Of a stretch of 64,000 bases of DNA, positions 9,898-23,290 are shown in pieces. This stretch comes from Melieria omissa (lineage: Eukaryota > Arthropoda > Insecta > Diptera > Ulidiidae). Below the pieces are notes generated by a model. The model saw only the letters and a list, made by a program, of their open reading frames with translations. It did no database searches and was not told the origin of the DNA. Numbering within the stretch: position 1 is the stretch's first letter; each line of letters starts with the position of its first letter. The position numbers were made by a program, and so were the translations under genes. The stretch lies in the NCBI GenBank assembly GCA_963971225.1, contig OZ020270.1, forward strand, positions 13,131,817 through 13,195,816. Direction: 5' to 3'.

Positions 9898-11194
9898 AGG
9901 ACTGTATCGAAAATTATAAATACACCAAAACATGCTTCATACCAGTGCATAACAAAAGTTAGAATTTATTTTTTTTTATAAATGGCATTTCACATTGTAT
10001 ATTTTTGTAAATAGCAACAAAAAAAATTATTTAGTGGGAGGCTAACCCACATTTTTAATCTTTTTGTCGAGGTCCTTTTTTAAATTCTGGACACAGCCAG
10101 AATCTAATTTTCTGTTAACACTATTCCCATCTTTTTTAAATTTTTGAACGGAGTTAGCCGGTTTAGATCTTTTTGTAAGGTCCCTCTTCATCAACGTCCA
10201 AAATTTTTCGATAGGGCGTATCTCTGGACACTTTGGAAGATTCATGTTTTTCTTAACAAAATTTATGTTCTTCTCTTCATACCACGTTAGTACTGGCTTA
10301 GCATAATGGCAAAAAGCTAAGTCAGCGCAAAACCAAGTCTTGCCAGTGTGTTTTTTCACCAACGGCAGCAATCTCTACTTGAGGCACTCATTTAGGTACA
10401 TTTCAGCGTTCAGGGGCTTGTCCGTGAAGAGTGGAGTCGACATTTTTTCACACTTGCATATTGCTTGCCAAACAAGAATCTTATTGCCAAATTTTTCGCC
10501 AAAAATTGATTTGCCAGCTTTGAAATTTCACTGCCTTTCGGAACTGCGTAGAATTGGGGTCCTGGCCGCGTTTGGTAGTCCAATTTCACGTATGTTTCGT
10601 CGTCCATTATGATACAATCAAATTTTTGCCTACAAATATAGTCGTACAATTTTCGGGATCTGGTTTTCACCTGCGCGCATTGCTGAGTGCTTCGTTTCGG
10701 CTGTTTTTGCTTTCTATATGTTCCCAACTGGATTCTCTTCTTGGCACGTTGAACCATTGCTGCACTCGTTCCGACTTTTTTTGCGCAATCGCGTACGGAT
10801 ATCTCCTTATTTTCTTAAATAAGGCACATATCTTAGTATCTAGCAATGGTTAGGACGCACCCTTTTTACAACCTTGTCCTGGTAAATCTTCAAATGTGCA
10901 ATGTGTAGTATACCGGCGAATAGTTTTTGCACAGCAAACAGGCTAACATTTGCTTCTTTTGCTAGTTTTCTATACGACATTCCTTTGTTGATGCCCATTT
11001 GGACAAAATTTCCTGACGAAGTTTTGCGGAAAGCCCTCTCATTTTTAAGCGTTTCGATATACTACAACAAATTGTTCACGAAAATAACAATTTGAACCTC
11101 TAGAATCTAAAAACCGATATTGCTGAGCAACCAACATTGCATAGCCCACTTTATATGATTTTTAAAGTGTATTCATAATTTTCGATACAGTCCT
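9898..11194 (-). mobile_element. DD37E Tc1/mariner element, complete (1297 bp)
   Basis: Ends are perfect 21-bp inverted repeats starting AGGACTGTATCGAAAATTAT, flanked by TA at 9896-9897 and 11195-11196. The empty site GCCATATTATAAC is preserved at 20032 and 33793 in sister units, proving boundaries and target. It lies about 3 bp upstream of the P-like start codon. Confidence 0.96.
10042..11095 (-). pseudogene. DD37E transposase, decayed
   Basis: Helix-turn-helix region near 10930-11000 (SYRKLAKEANVSLFAVQK), first Asp in IIMDDETYV (about 10605), second Asp in CADLAFCHYAKP (about 10325), Glu in RPIEKFW (about 10210). I count 37 residues between the second Asp and the Glu, hence DD37E. The frame changes at least twice and no single reading frame spans the gene. 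Confidence 0.88.
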
Positions 11195-11196
11195 TA

Positions 11197-11422
11197 TTAT
11201 AACAAGCCGAAACACAAAATAGAATTACAATGTTGGACAATGGCGTTAAAATACTTCTTAAAAAAATTCAAAATTGGTATCAACCACGTCAAAATATAAA
11301 CAAATAATTTTACTTGGAATGCGCCACGTAAAAATATTTGTAGAAATTTCAAATTGGATTCAACCACGTCAAAAAAAACCGCTGCAAAACGTTCAAAATT
11401 GGTATCAACCACGTCAAAATAT
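11197..11422. repeat. AT-rich minisatellite spacer, U1
   Basis: Same sequence as 1057-1282; directly follows the TA target of the DD37E element. Confidence 0.6.
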
Positions 11423-14400
11423 TGAAACGAAAAGGCACTCTGTGCTGTGCATGAACGCTTTTGCAAGCATACTTTTAGGCATGTACTGTGAAGTACGGCG
11501 AACTGGTATAATTCGCTTGGTATAGTCCGATATGGCAAGGATCGCGAGAAATGGGCTGTGCGAGAATGGTCGAGCATTTTCCAATTGGAAGTTGCAAGAA
11601 ACGATAAGAAAACTGGTATAAAAGCAGCAGTGTGCAGCGCAGTGAGTCGAGTCTGTGTTGAGCAAGCAATGGGGAAACATGCAATAGTAGTAGTGTAAAG
11701 TAGAGCAAGTGTAAATTTGTAAATAAAGCGATTGTTAGTTTTGACTACGTTGCGCTGAATAACTGAAGTTGTTTTATTTTCATACACAATCAAAACGAAC
11801 CTTGGAAGACGAGTTTGGAATTTTCGTAACATTTGGTGTCAGAAGTTCGGATTGTGTTACTGAAGATAAACAAAATAAATAAATAAAATTATAAAAACGC
11901 AGACATGGTTAAACTTGAGCTGTTGAAGGTGGACCAGCTGAAGAAGGAGCTGGATGCCTGGAATTTGCCGACTGCTGGCGGAAAGGTGGGGTTGCAGCTG
12001 CGCTTGCGAGAGGCGTGTGAATCACGAGGCATCGATTGGGCTGCACACGAGTTCGGAACGCAAGAGCTAGAGGCGTCGGTCAAGGTGGAGGAATCGCCTG
12101 CTGGTGCTGCGTCACTGCAAAGTACGACTGCAGCGGCTGCGCCTCTACAAGCATTGGACATGAGCCAGTTAATGGTTGCACTTAAAGGCATGTTTGAGAC
12201 TTCCAACCGTGAAATGGCAGCCAAAATGGAAAATGAAAATCGTGAAATGTCGGCGCAAATGGCAGCGAAACTAGAAATTGCGAATCTCGAAATTTCGGCA
12301 AAAGTCGAAACGACAAATCTAGAAATAGCCAAAATGGAAAATGAAAATCGCGAAATGTCGGCGCAAATGGCAGCGAAACTGGAAACTACGAATCAAGAAA
12401 TAGCAAGAATGGAAACGGCGACCCATGAAATATCGGAGCAAATGGAAGCGTGCAACCGAGAAATGGCAACAAATTCTGCGTGCATAGAGCAGAAGGTAGA
12501 GGAAATTTCCGATAGACTGAACGGGAAAGTTGAGCATCTTAAGACGCGAGTGGACAAGTGGGACAAACGAGTTGACAGTCTGGAGGATTCGGTGAACAGA
12601 AAAATCGACGAGCGGCTTTGAGAGGTACAGCTGCGAGCAAGGCTGCAGTCGGTTGAGGAAAGTTTTGCCATAGCAGTGCCTACTTATGATGGTACTACGT
12701 CGTTCGATACATTCAAACTACAATTCGATATGGCTGGTCGGAGACTGATACTGGCTCTAAGAGGTCCTGCGGCTGAGGTAATAAAAACAGTTCCGGAAGG
12801 TTTGAGAGGTGATTACGAGACCGTCATAAGGGCGCTGGCAGCCAGATACAGTGACGAGCACAACAAAATGATGAATTATTGCGAGCTGAAGAGCCGTAGG
12901 CAAAGAGCCAACGAGGCGCTGCAGACATATGCAGCAGACATTGAGCGGCTCGTACAGTTGTGCTACCCGAAATTCGGCGCTGATGACCTCTAGATGATGA
13001 AGATTGAGTCATTTATTGAAGGTCTTCATGACCCAGAGACACGTCGCAGTGCGTTGATGATGGGAAAGCCGACATTTAAGGAGACGGTGACCGGCGTGAT
13101 GACGTATGAGGCGGCCTGGAAAGGAAGTTTTCGACATTCATCTGCGGAAAGACGTCGAGCAATCAGGACGTATCACGCAAAGCCAGACAGTGAGCTCGGT
13201 GGCACCAGCGGGGCTGCGGGCAGTGTCATCTAGAGTCAGTTGCTGGCGATGTGGCAAGCAAGGCCACATATCACGGGACTGCCATCTGCGAGAAAAGCGT
13301 TCCGGACAACAGACGTCGCCAAGAAGGGCTGACGCTCTGCCACACCATTCGTGCAAAACCGAGCGCAGGCATAATTCGCAAGCCGAAAACGAGGGACAGA
13401 TTGTGGTTGTACGATCGGTAAGAGTTCTGCAAGAGGAAGATTGGCTTGCGGAAAGGCTACAGAAGGACCAGCGCGAGGATACGGATCTCGCGAAGATCAT
13501 TAAAGGCAAAGCGCAGAGATTACGGCCGGACTGGCAGGAGATGGCTGGTGAGAGCCCGATCACGAAGGCTTACTGGGCACAATGGCAAAGTCTACGTCTG
13601 AAGAATGGCAGCCTATACCGCGAATGGGAGAGCAGGGATGGCAGGACCAGAAAATCCCTAATAGTGGTCCCGAGAGGCCGAATCGACGATGTCATCGAGG
13701 CAAACCATAACGACTCCAGTCGAGGGCACCTAGGCATCGCAAAAACTGTCGCCAAGATAAGAAGTCGGTTCTATTGGGTAGGATGCCAGGAGTCTGTCGC
13801 TGAGTGGATCAGAGGTTGTAATTGGTGTTCGGCCGCGAAAGGGCCGAGGAGGAGATCGCGGAGCCGCACTCAACAAGTCGAAAGCAGGTTGACAGCGAGC
13901 TATGGTCTACGGGCTAACCCGGAAGGATTCCAAGAAGGCGATCTGGTAAGGCTTTACAACCCGCAGCGGAGGAAAGGTTTGTCTTCGACCGTACAAGGTC
14001 GTGACCAGAACCGCAACAGAAACGCGAGGTTAAAAGTAGTCCATTTGGAGCGCCTGGCGTCTTACTCCGGCGGAGCCTCGGTACTTGTTCGGGACGAACA
14101 TGTCTAAGTATGGGCAGTGAAACGAAAAGGCACTCTGTGCTGTGCATGAACGCTTTTGCAAGCATTCTTTTAGGCATGCTCTGTGAAGTACGGCGAACTG
14201 GTATACTTCGCTTGGTATAGTCCGATATGGCAAGGTTCGCGAGAAATGGGCTGTGCGAGAATGGTCGAGCATTTTCCAATTAGAAGTTGCAAGAAACTTC
14301 GGCGCGATAAGAAAACTGGTATAAAAGCAGTAGTGTGCAGCGCAGTGAGTCGAGTATGTGTTGAGCAAGCAATGGGGAAACATGCAATAGTAGTAGTGTA

Positions 14401-14441
14401 AAGTAGAACAAGTGTAAATTTGTAAATAAAGCGATTGTTAG
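11423..14441 (+). mobile_element. gypsy-NA, unit U1
   Basis: Same as 1283-4301 with a shift of 10140; I saw no base difference on reading. 5' LTR 11423-11831, primer site 11834-11851, 3' LTR 14118-14441 cut by BEL LTR. Confidence 0.92.
11905..14107 (+). pseudogene. Gag-integrase-ends frame of gypsy-NA, U1 (broken)
   Basis: Carries the same stops (12619-12621, 12991-12993) and frameshift as the U0 copy, so these lesions predate the duplication. Confidence 0.88.
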
Positions 14442-14607
14442 TGTTGCGAAAAGTAAGCGAGCAAGTGGGCAACCCGACAGCTGTCACTAACTTTCTTTGC
14501 CTTTCTGACGACGTGGCAACTTCGTCAGTGAAAATGACTAAATTTAACAAAGGGGCAACCCGGTGGCCGCCATCTGTTTTCTGTCCTTTTTGCTGGCGAC
14601 GTGGATC
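14442..14607 (+). repeat. BEL/Pao LTR fragment at second array joint
   Basis: Identical in extent to 4302-4467, preceded by GTTAG and ending at the same GTGGATC/ATAATC joint. Confidence 0.92.
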
Positions 14608-14954
14608 ATAATCTAATCTGGTCACGACCTTGTACGGTCCTTCCCATGACGTTTGAAGTTTTGGAGACGAACCTTTCCTCCGCTGCGGGTTGTAGAGCAT
14701 TAAGAGATCGCCTTCTTTGAACGCTGCTGTGTTAGCCCGTAGATCATATCTGGCTTTCATCTTATCGCTGACCAGTCGGGTACGGTTTCTTATAAACTGG
14801 TGGATTCCTTCCTGTTCCACCCGCTTATTGACCACGTAGCCAGCGCCTTCCGTCGTGCTGACCATTCCGAACTTCAAGTCAGCAGGCAACCGCAACTCTG
14901 TGCCGAACACTGCTCGGGCTGGAGTGAGTGATGTCGTATCGTGCGGGGCTGACC
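14608..14954 (-). pseudogene. Integrase C-terminal fragment of autonomous gypsy, U2
   Basis: Copy of 4468-4814, including GPY/F module and the TATA break at 14955-14958. Confidence 0.9.
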
Positions 14955-15405
14955 TATAAGTTATATTTTAATGTTTTGGGTCTATGGTATCTCAATAAAA
15001 CGCTTTAATAAATTTTTGGATTTGATTATTTATTTCCTTTAATGGAAGTTATAGTTTAAGTTTATCACTATGTGATCTCAATAAAACGTCTTAACAAATT
15101 TTGGATTTCCTCCTATGGAGGCCGTCGATCAGCAGTTGCTGAAATGAGTTACCGAACTGCCCTGAAACTTAATTTTAGCAAGCTACTGTAAAGAAGCCTA
15201 CAACTCCACCTGTCGCCTTGCAGTTTTGTCGTTTTGGAATTTCTGACTTAGCGCAAACGCTCCCGTGGGAATACGTTGGGAATTGAAATGAAGTGTTGGG
15301 TTACAAATGAAACTGCTGAGGCTTGGCCTTGAAAGTTAGTATCACGTTGTGACGACGTGTCCAAAATTGTCACGCTGTGACAACGTGCCTTAACTACTCC
15401 CCCGG

Positions 15406-17699
15406 TTAAGAGTCTGACGTCCCCGTCTGCTCGAGTTCGCGGATGACTTTTCTGACCTCAATTTTATTTTGTCTCTTGACAAGAAGGAATATGGCACCGA
15501 TAACTATTACAAGTGTAAGAAGGGAGGCGGAGGTGTAGAATGTTCCTCTGATCTTGGAATGTAGCTGTGAAATGTTATCTCTGTTTTTTATATTTAACTC
15601 ATGTAGGTATGGGAGGGTGAGGAGAGAGATATGGTCGGTGACGTTGACGGAATGTGCGATGGGAATTTCGGGACTCTTAAAGGCGATTTTGCGTAAGTTC
15701 TGGAATTTTGTCGTATTGTCTATGAGTTCGCTTTCAAATGAATTAGATAAGTGCTTTTTTTTAGAGTTTTCGTTTCGCTATTGATTGAGATGTTAGCGGG
15801 GTGATCGTTGATAATGACGATACCATCGTCAATTTCGCTAATGGGTGGTGGGCTCTGTGCTGGAATTGTGTTACATGTTGCAGTGTAACTATTTAATAGG
15901 CTATCCAAACATGAGTAGGTTGTCTTTTGCAAAGGCAGACAGAATGTGGTTGTAGCTTTCTTTTTACATTGGTCTAGTAGGGTGTAAGTGTTGTTACATT
16001 TGGCTGTGCTATTTGTTTCGAATTTTAAAATTTTATCGTTACCACATAGGTTTTTTTATCAGGTGTACAACTTTGCTTCCGCCGTTTTCCGATAGGTGGC
16101 TGTACCGGCTGAGGCTGGTTGAAATACATAGATGGTAATGCCTTTAAAGTGAGTGTGGACAGTGCCTAACGAATTGTCATCGCCGTTTCAGTGACAGTTG
16201 TTCTTGTTTTCGTATTATTCACGCTCGAAAATGTCCGTTTATGTGCCCAATTCTCGCCATTTGCGGGAAGTTTTACTTTTCTGTTACAATTCGAAAAAAA
16301 ATGCAGCTGAAGCGCATCGAATGCTCTCAGAAACTTACGGTGATGCTGCTCTGAGTGAAAGAACGTGTCGGGAGTGGTTTCAACGTTTTAAAAATGGTGA
16401 TTTCGATGTCGAAGGCAAACATGGTGGTGGAAGAGAAAAAACCTTCAAAGATGAACAACTAGAAGCATTGCTTGATGAAGATTCGGGTGAAACCATCACA
16501 GGAGATCGCTACCGAACGCAACTGATGCGCCTTAGTCGTGCGCTAAAAGAACAGCGGCCACAATATCAAGAGCTACATGACAAAGTCATCCTCCAACACG
16601 ACAATGCTCGGCCTCACGTCGCAAAAGTGGTCAAAAAGTACCTGGAAACGCTGAAATGGGAAGTCTTGCCCCACCCGCCGTATTCCCCAGATGTCGCCCC
16701 TTCTGACTTCCACCTATTCCGTTCGATGGCACACGGCCTGGCAGATCAACATTTTCAATCCTTCGAAGAATTGGAAAAATGGATTGCTTCATGGATAGCG
16801 TCAAAAGAGGACTCCTTTTTTCGAGCCGGGATCCGAAAATTGCCGGAAAGATGGGAGAAAGTTGTCGCTAGCGACGGACAATACTTTGAATAATACATCT
16901 GTAAGCACTTTTTCGCAATAAAGCTTTTAATTTTGGAAAAGCAAAGTTGTACACCTGATACAATTGGAAATTTTATTAGGAAGGTAAATACCTTTTTGCT
17001 TTGGAGTATCTTTAATTTTGAGTTTACTAAAATTTCATTCGTACTTAGGTTTATGTATTCCTCTGACTTCAAAATAAAACTTGTTTCTTTTGTATCGAGT
17101 AAGATGGGGTTGATTACCTGGATTTTTCCTAGGACTATCGAGAGTGCTTTGTTATCTAGCTCTCTTAGGATTACCCTGTTTCTAACATTGAGTATGTCGT
17201 ACAGGTTGCCTGTATCGATGTCTATTGCCTTTGTTCTGTTGAGTAAGGTGTTGAGGGTTCGTGTTAGGTTGTTGATTCGGTTTTGTATTTCTGTGTTTAT
17301 TAGAATTTGTTGGTTGTTAGATGTCATTAGTTCATTTTGTATGCCCTGGATCTGGGTGAGATCGTCGTGGTCGGGTGTACCTGCTATGTATTTTAGGGCT
17401 GTTCCGATGAAGTCGATGCTGCGTGTGAGCCTGTGGTGGACACGTAATGAATCCACTGTCTTTACTATTTGGTCCAAGTCGGCTTGTAGTAGCTTTTTCA
17501 TGTGAGACCGTGGGAGAAGTTCTGTGAGTTTACTCGTTTCGTCTGCTATTGCGGTGAAATCCGTCGGGTTTGTTATGTGAGCGAGGGTTCCGTATTCTTT
17601 GAGAATAGCAACGTTACCATCCGAAACTGGGATATAGTGGGAAGAGGTGAAGTCGAAGGTAGTGGCCAGGCTGGTGGTTAGGACGTTAAGGAGTGTCAA
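15406..17699 (-). pseudogene. env: Errantivirus env, U2, broken by mariner
   Basis: Same lesion pattern as the U1 copy (mariner at 16059-16958, one-base homopolymer shift). Start Met at 17699, stop at 15406-15408. Confidence 0.87.
16059..16958 (+). mobile_element. mariner element, U2
   Basis: Copy of 5919-6818. The transposase remnant is at 16198-16893 with the identical in-frame deletion and the second and third Asp of DD34D kept. Confidence 0.94.
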
Positions 17700-17709
17700 T
17701 GTTCTGTAA

Positions 17710-19045
17710 TTGAAGACTTTACATTATCCTTATGTACTATTTTGTTGTCAATTTTGAGAGTGGTTCCTAAATCTGGTTTTTTCGATATAAGCCTTACTGA
17801 ATTTTTTACCTAAACGTTTGTTTCCTTTGATATAAACTTTGTCCCCTGGGCTATGGTTTTTTCTGTTTTTGTTTTATTGTTTTATTTTATTGTCGGCTTT
17901 CTGTTTTAAAGGGTCATTCTCATGCGCGGACAGGAAAAATGGACATTTTTTCAGAAATTATTTCCTTTGTGAATACGAGGAATTATCAAAAAAAGATATT
18001 CCACTTTAATTTATTCATTGCTATGGTACAAAAATAAAAAAAAAATAAAAATTTTTTTAATTTTTTCAAACACTTTTTTTCGATTACAGACACGGCTTCT
18101 GCCGCGTCATGGTCAGCTGGCGGGGATTGTTTTGAGTCACAGGATTATCTAAAACATAAATTTCAAAGAAATTCTTTATCAGTATGAACGTACCTCTCGC
18201 ACGTAGTAAATTTGAATTTTTTCATAAGAATCTCACAAAATGGCAGGCATTGGAAGTTAGAACAGTAAAAAATTTTTGTTTTTGAAGATTTTATCAATTA
18301 AAAAAAATATGAAATTTTTAACATATCGGAGTGAATTTACTAGGGGCGATAGCTAACAGTATGTAGAATGACGTGACAAAATCGCAGGGAGATCGGATGA
18401 ATGGTTTTTTTAAATCATCCCCGCCATTTGAAAAAAAGGCGTTCCGAGAAAAACACGTTTAAAGTTTTGACTAACCGCTAGAATCCTTGACCGCTCGTTA
18501 TATAAATGTCTGTAGAAGCCGCAATACTTGAAATTTTCCAACAAAATTTTGACAGCACCTTCTTCAAGGATGATACATTCCAAATATGTTTATAAAAAAA
18601 ATTGAGTTTTACAAAATTTCACATGAGAATGACCCCTTAATAAGATTTTTGTTCGGATTTTTTCTTTTAATGTGTCAGGTATTGCCTGGATGATATCAAT
18701 AGGCTTCTGTTCTGTAGTGGAGTGTATTGATATATTATATCTTATGGTTGCTGAGAGGGTTAACTCGACTGTATCTTATGATATGTTTTCTAGTTTAAGG
18801 CATCTGGCTATTCCGTTAGGGTTCCGTGGAACCGTTCTACTTGGCCGTTGGAAGAGCTGTGTAAGGGTGGGGTCGTATGAATATCTGTGCCGAAATTATT
18901 TTTTACTAGGGACCTTATTGTTTGTGTATTAAAAGATTTTTAGTTGTCACATATTATGGTTTTGGGATCCTTGAAAATGTTCAAGGTTTCCATTATCGCT
19001 GGTTTGATGTCGATAATCGCCCTTGATGCTATGGGTTTTACTAAA
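17710..19045 (-). pseudogene. pol: Errantivirus 1 integrase pieces, U2
   Basis: Same split and stops as 7570-8905; core part 18641-19045, C-terminal part 17710-17909. Confidence 0.8.
17910..18636. mobile_element. TTAA MITE, U2
   Basis: Copy of 7770-8496 with TTAA at 17906-17909 and 18637-18640. Confidence 0.82.
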
Positions 19046-20035
19046 ATTTTTGCTTAAAATTTTAAGATTTTCTTTAATTATTTTGCACAAGGTATCTGCT
19101 GTTAATCCATTCTCTGACACAAAATAGTTTAAAATTGAACACCAACTCGAGAACATGGACCGTCAATTAAATCTAGTTTTTCATTGTATCGTAATTCTCT
19201 ACGTATTGCCATTTCGTCCATTAAAAGAACCATATTATTTTCATTTTTTTCCTTCAACTCTAAGCACATCTTTTTAAAGAATTCAAAAGCCACATTGTTG
19301 ATACCGGGCTGAAGGAACTTTATTGGAGCCCACCGATTTAAGGTGCTGATATGTGGCAAATTGAAATTTAACTTATCTCTTAGGAAAGAATATGTTGATT
19401 GTGAAATATAAAAAATATTTTGCGCTAAATATTTCACTTCGTCAGAATATTCTTTTGGCCGGGTGCTAAGTAAAAGTTTACAAAATGTTTTGGATTCCAA
19501 GTTGATATGTTTTAAAGAATCAATTGAATTTTTTAAAGTCTTTGAACAACAATTCTTGGATTTTAAAATAAAGCGCTTTTCTTTTCGCAATTTTTCGTTA
19601 ATTTTTTCGAATTTTTTTAATAGGTCGCTGTATTTCTTTTTGTAATAATGGGTTATTTTGACGTTTTTTTCGCAATTACTACATACTATGTCATCATAAC
19701 GTGGTCGTTTCAATGAAGAATCTGGTTCTAAAAATTCTTCATCCGAAATCTCATGATCTTCGTCTAAGTTTAAGGTTGGAATCGCATCCTTTTTTAGAAA
19801 CCTTTTTCCTACATAAGTACTGGAGAAATGATTTTCACAAACATACAGTTTTCGGTTATAGTCGTCATAAGATATATTGCATTTTTCGCACCAAATTTGG
19901 CCAAACACTAAATCAGCAGCGGGGAATCTAAATAATCTAAGATTCTCGCATTGTCGTCTCGATTTTTGCAACTGCGAACACAACATTGAATTCCAGACGT
20001 TGAGGAATTTCTATTTGTCTTTATATTTGTAGCCA
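19046..20035 (-). pseudogene. P-like THAP transposase remnant, U2
   Basis: Differs from the U1 copy at 19971 (C against G at 9831), which restores the second THAP cysteine of the CCVRSC pair. No DD37E element at its upstream end: the empty TA site is at 20036-20037. Confidence 0.85.
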
Positions 20036-20037
20036 TA

Positions 20038-20263
20038 TTATAACAAGCCGAAACACAAAATAGAATTACAATGTTGGACAATGGCGTTAAAATACTTCTT
20101 AAAAAAATTCAAAATTGGTATCAACCACGTCAAAATATAAACAAATAATTTTACTTGGAATGCGCCACGTAAAAATATTTGTAGAAATTTCAAATTGGAT
20201 TCAACCACGTCAAAAAAAACCGCTGCAAAACGTTCAAAATTGGTATCAACCACGTCAAAATAT
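20038..20263. repeat. AT-rich minisatellite spacer, U2
   Basis: Same as 1057-1282, here joined directly to the P-like remnant through the uninterrupted TA. Confidence 0.6.
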
Positions 20264-23200
20264 TGAAACGAAAAGGCACTCTGTGCTGTGCATGAACGCT
20301 TTTGCAAGCATACTTTTAGGCATGTACTGTGAAGTACGGCGAACTGGTATAATTCGCTTGGTATAGTCCGATATGGCAAGGATCGCGAGAAATGGGCTGT
20401 GCGAGAATGGTCGAGCATTTTCCAATTGGAAGTTGCAAGAAACTTCGGCGCGATAAGAAAACTGGTATAAAAGCAGCAGTGTGCAGCGCAGTGAGTCGAG
20501 TCTGTGTTGAGCAAGCAATGGGGAAACATGCAATAGTAGTAGTGTAAAGTAGAGCAAGTGTAAATTTGTAAATAAAGCGATTGTTAGTTTTGACTACGTT
20601 GCGCTGAATAACTGAAGTTGTTTTATTTTCATACACAATCAAAACGAACCTTGGAAGACGAGTTTGGAATTTTCGTAACATTTGGTGTCAGAAGTTCGGA
20701 TTGTGTTACTGAAGATAAACAAAATAAATAAATAAAATTATAAAAACGCAGACATGGTTAAACTTGAGCTGTTGAAGGTGGACCAGCTGAAGAAGGAGCT
20801 GCATGCCTGGAATTTGCCGACTGCTGGCGGAAAGGTGGGGTTGCAGCTGCGCTTGCGAGAGGCGTGTGAATCACGAGGCATCGATTGGGCTGCACACGAG
20901 TTCGGAACGCAAGAGCTAGAGGCGTCGGTCAAGGTGGAGGAATCGCCTGCTGGTGCTGCGTCACTGCAAAGTACGACTGCAGCGGCTGCGCCTCTACAAG
21001 CATTGGACATGAGCCAGTTAATGGTTGCACTTAAAGGCATGTTTGAGACTTCCAACCGTGAAATGGCAGCCAAAATGGAAAATGAAAATCGTGAAATGTC
21101 GGCGCAAATGGCAGCGAAACTAGAAATTGCGAATCTCGAAATTTCGGCAAAAGTCGAAACGACAAATCTAGAAATAGCCAAAATGGAAAATGAAAATCGC
21201 GAAATGTCGGCGCAAATGGCAGCGAAACTGGAAACTACGAATCAAGAAATAGCAAGAATGGAAACGGCGACCCATGAAATATCGGAGCAAATGGAAGCGT
21301 GCAACCGAGAAATGGCAACAAATTCTGCGTGCATAGAGCAGAAGGTAGAGGAAATTTCCGATAGACTGAACGGGAAAGTTGAGCATCTTAAGACGCGAGT
21401 GGACAAGTGGGACAAACGAGTTGACAGTCTGGAGGATTCGGTGAACAGAAAAATCGACGAGCGGCTTTGAGAGGTACAGCTGCGAGCAAGGCTGCAGTCG
21501 GTTGAGGAAAGTTTTGCCATAGCAGTGCCTACTTATGATGGTACTACGTCGTTCGATACATTCAAACTACAATTCGATATGGCTGGTCGGAGACTGATAC
21601 TGGCTCTAAGAGGTCCTGCGGCTGAGGTAATAAAAACAGTTCCGGAAGGTTTGAGAGGTGATTACGAGACCGTCATAAGGGCGCTGGCAGCCAGATACAG
21701 TGACGAGCACAACAAAATGATGAATTATTGCGAGCTGAAGAGCCGTAGGCAAAGAGCCAACGAGGCGCTGCAGACATATGCAGCAGACATTGAGCGGCTC
21801 GTACAGTTGTGCTACCCGAAATTCGGCGCTGATGACCTCTAGATGATGAAGATTGAGTCATTTATTGAAGGTCTTCATGACCCAGAGACACGTCGCAGTG
21901 CGTTGATGATGGGAAAGCCGACATTTAAGGAGACGGTGACCGGCGTGATGACGTATGAGGCGGCCTGGAAAGGAAGTTTTCGACATTCATCTGCGGAAAG
22001 ACGTCGAGCAATCAGGACGTATCACGCAAAGCCAGACAGTGAGCTCGGTGGCACCAGCGGGGCTGCGGGCAGTGTCATCTAGAGTCAGTTGCTGGCGATG
22101 TGGCAAGCAAGGCCACATATCACGGGACTGCCATCTGCGAGAAAAGCGTTCCGGACAACAGACGTCGCCAAGAAGGGCTGACGCTCTGCCACACCATTCG
22201 TGCAAAACCGAGCGCAGGCATAATTCGCAAGCCGAAAACGAGGGACAGATTGTGGTTGTACGATCGGTAAGAGTTCTGCAAGAGGAAGATTGGCTTGCGG
22301 AAAGGCTACAGAAGGACCAGCGCGAGGATACGGATCTCGCGAAGATCATTAAAGGCAAAGCGCAGAGATTACGGCCGAACTGGCAGGAGATGGCTGGTGA
22401 GAGCCCGATCACGAAGGCTTACTGGGCACAATGGCAAAGTCTACGTCTGAAGAATGGCAGCCTATACCGCGAATGGGAGAGCAGGGATGGCAGGACTAGA
22501 AAATCCCTAATAGTGGTCCCGAGAGGCCGAATCGACGATGTCATCGAGGCAAACCATAACGACTCCAGTCGAGGGCACCTAGGCATCGCAAAAACTGTCG
22601 CCAAGATAAGAAGTCGGTTCTATTGGGTAGGATGCCAGGAGTCTGTCGCTGAGTGGATCAGAGGTTGTAATTGGTGTTCGGCCGCGAAAGGGCCGAGGAG
22701 GAGATCGCGGAGCCGCACTCAACAAGTCGAAAGCAGGTTGACAGCGAGCTATGGTCTACGGGCTAACCCGGAAGGATTCCAAGAAGGCGATCTGGTAATG
22801 CTTTACAACCCGCAGCGGAGGAAAGGTTTGTCTTCGACCGTACAAGGTCGTGACCAGAACCGCAACAGAAACGCGAGGTTAAAAGTAGTCCATTTGGAGC
22901 GCCTGGCGTCTTATTCCGGCGGAGCCTCGGTACTTGTTCGGGACGAACATGTCTAAGTATGGGCAGTGAAACGAAAAGGCACTCTGTGCTGTGCATGAAC
23001 GCTTTTGCAAGCATTCTTTTAGGCATGCACTGTGAAGTACGGCGAACTGGTATACTTCGCTTGGTATAGTCCGATATGGCAAGGTTCGCGAGAAATGGGC
23101 TGTGCGAGAATGGTCGAGCATTTTCCAATTAGAAGTTGCAAGAAACTTCGGCGCGATAAGAAAACTGGTATAAAAGCAGTAGTGTGCAGCGCAGTGAGTC

Positions 23201-23290
23201 GAGTATGTGTTGAGCAAGCAATGGGGAAACATGCAATAGTAGTAGTGTAAAGTAGAACAAGTGTAAATTTGTAAATAAAGCGATTGTTAG
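20264..23290 (+). mobile_element. gypsy-NA, unit U2
   Basis: 5' LTR 20264-20680 (417 bp; keeps the TTCGGCGC block deleted in U0, U1 and U3), 3' LTR 22967-23290. Point differences from U0/U1 include His in place of Asp at Gag residue 17 and M in place of R before YNPQRR. Confidence 0.92.
20754..22956 (+). pseudogene. Gag-integrase-ends frame of gypsy-NA, U2 (broken)
   Basis: Same nonsense codons (21468-21470, 21840-21842) and frameshift as U0 and U1. Zinc knuckle near 22093-22134. Confidence 0.88.

Larger units (their letters stand above)
14959..19045 (-). mobile_element. Errantivirus 1, 3' part, U2
   Basis: Copy of 4819-8905: 3' LTR 14959-15395, env 15406-17699, integrase 17710-19045. Nested mariner and MITE at the same sites. 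Confidence 0.88.
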
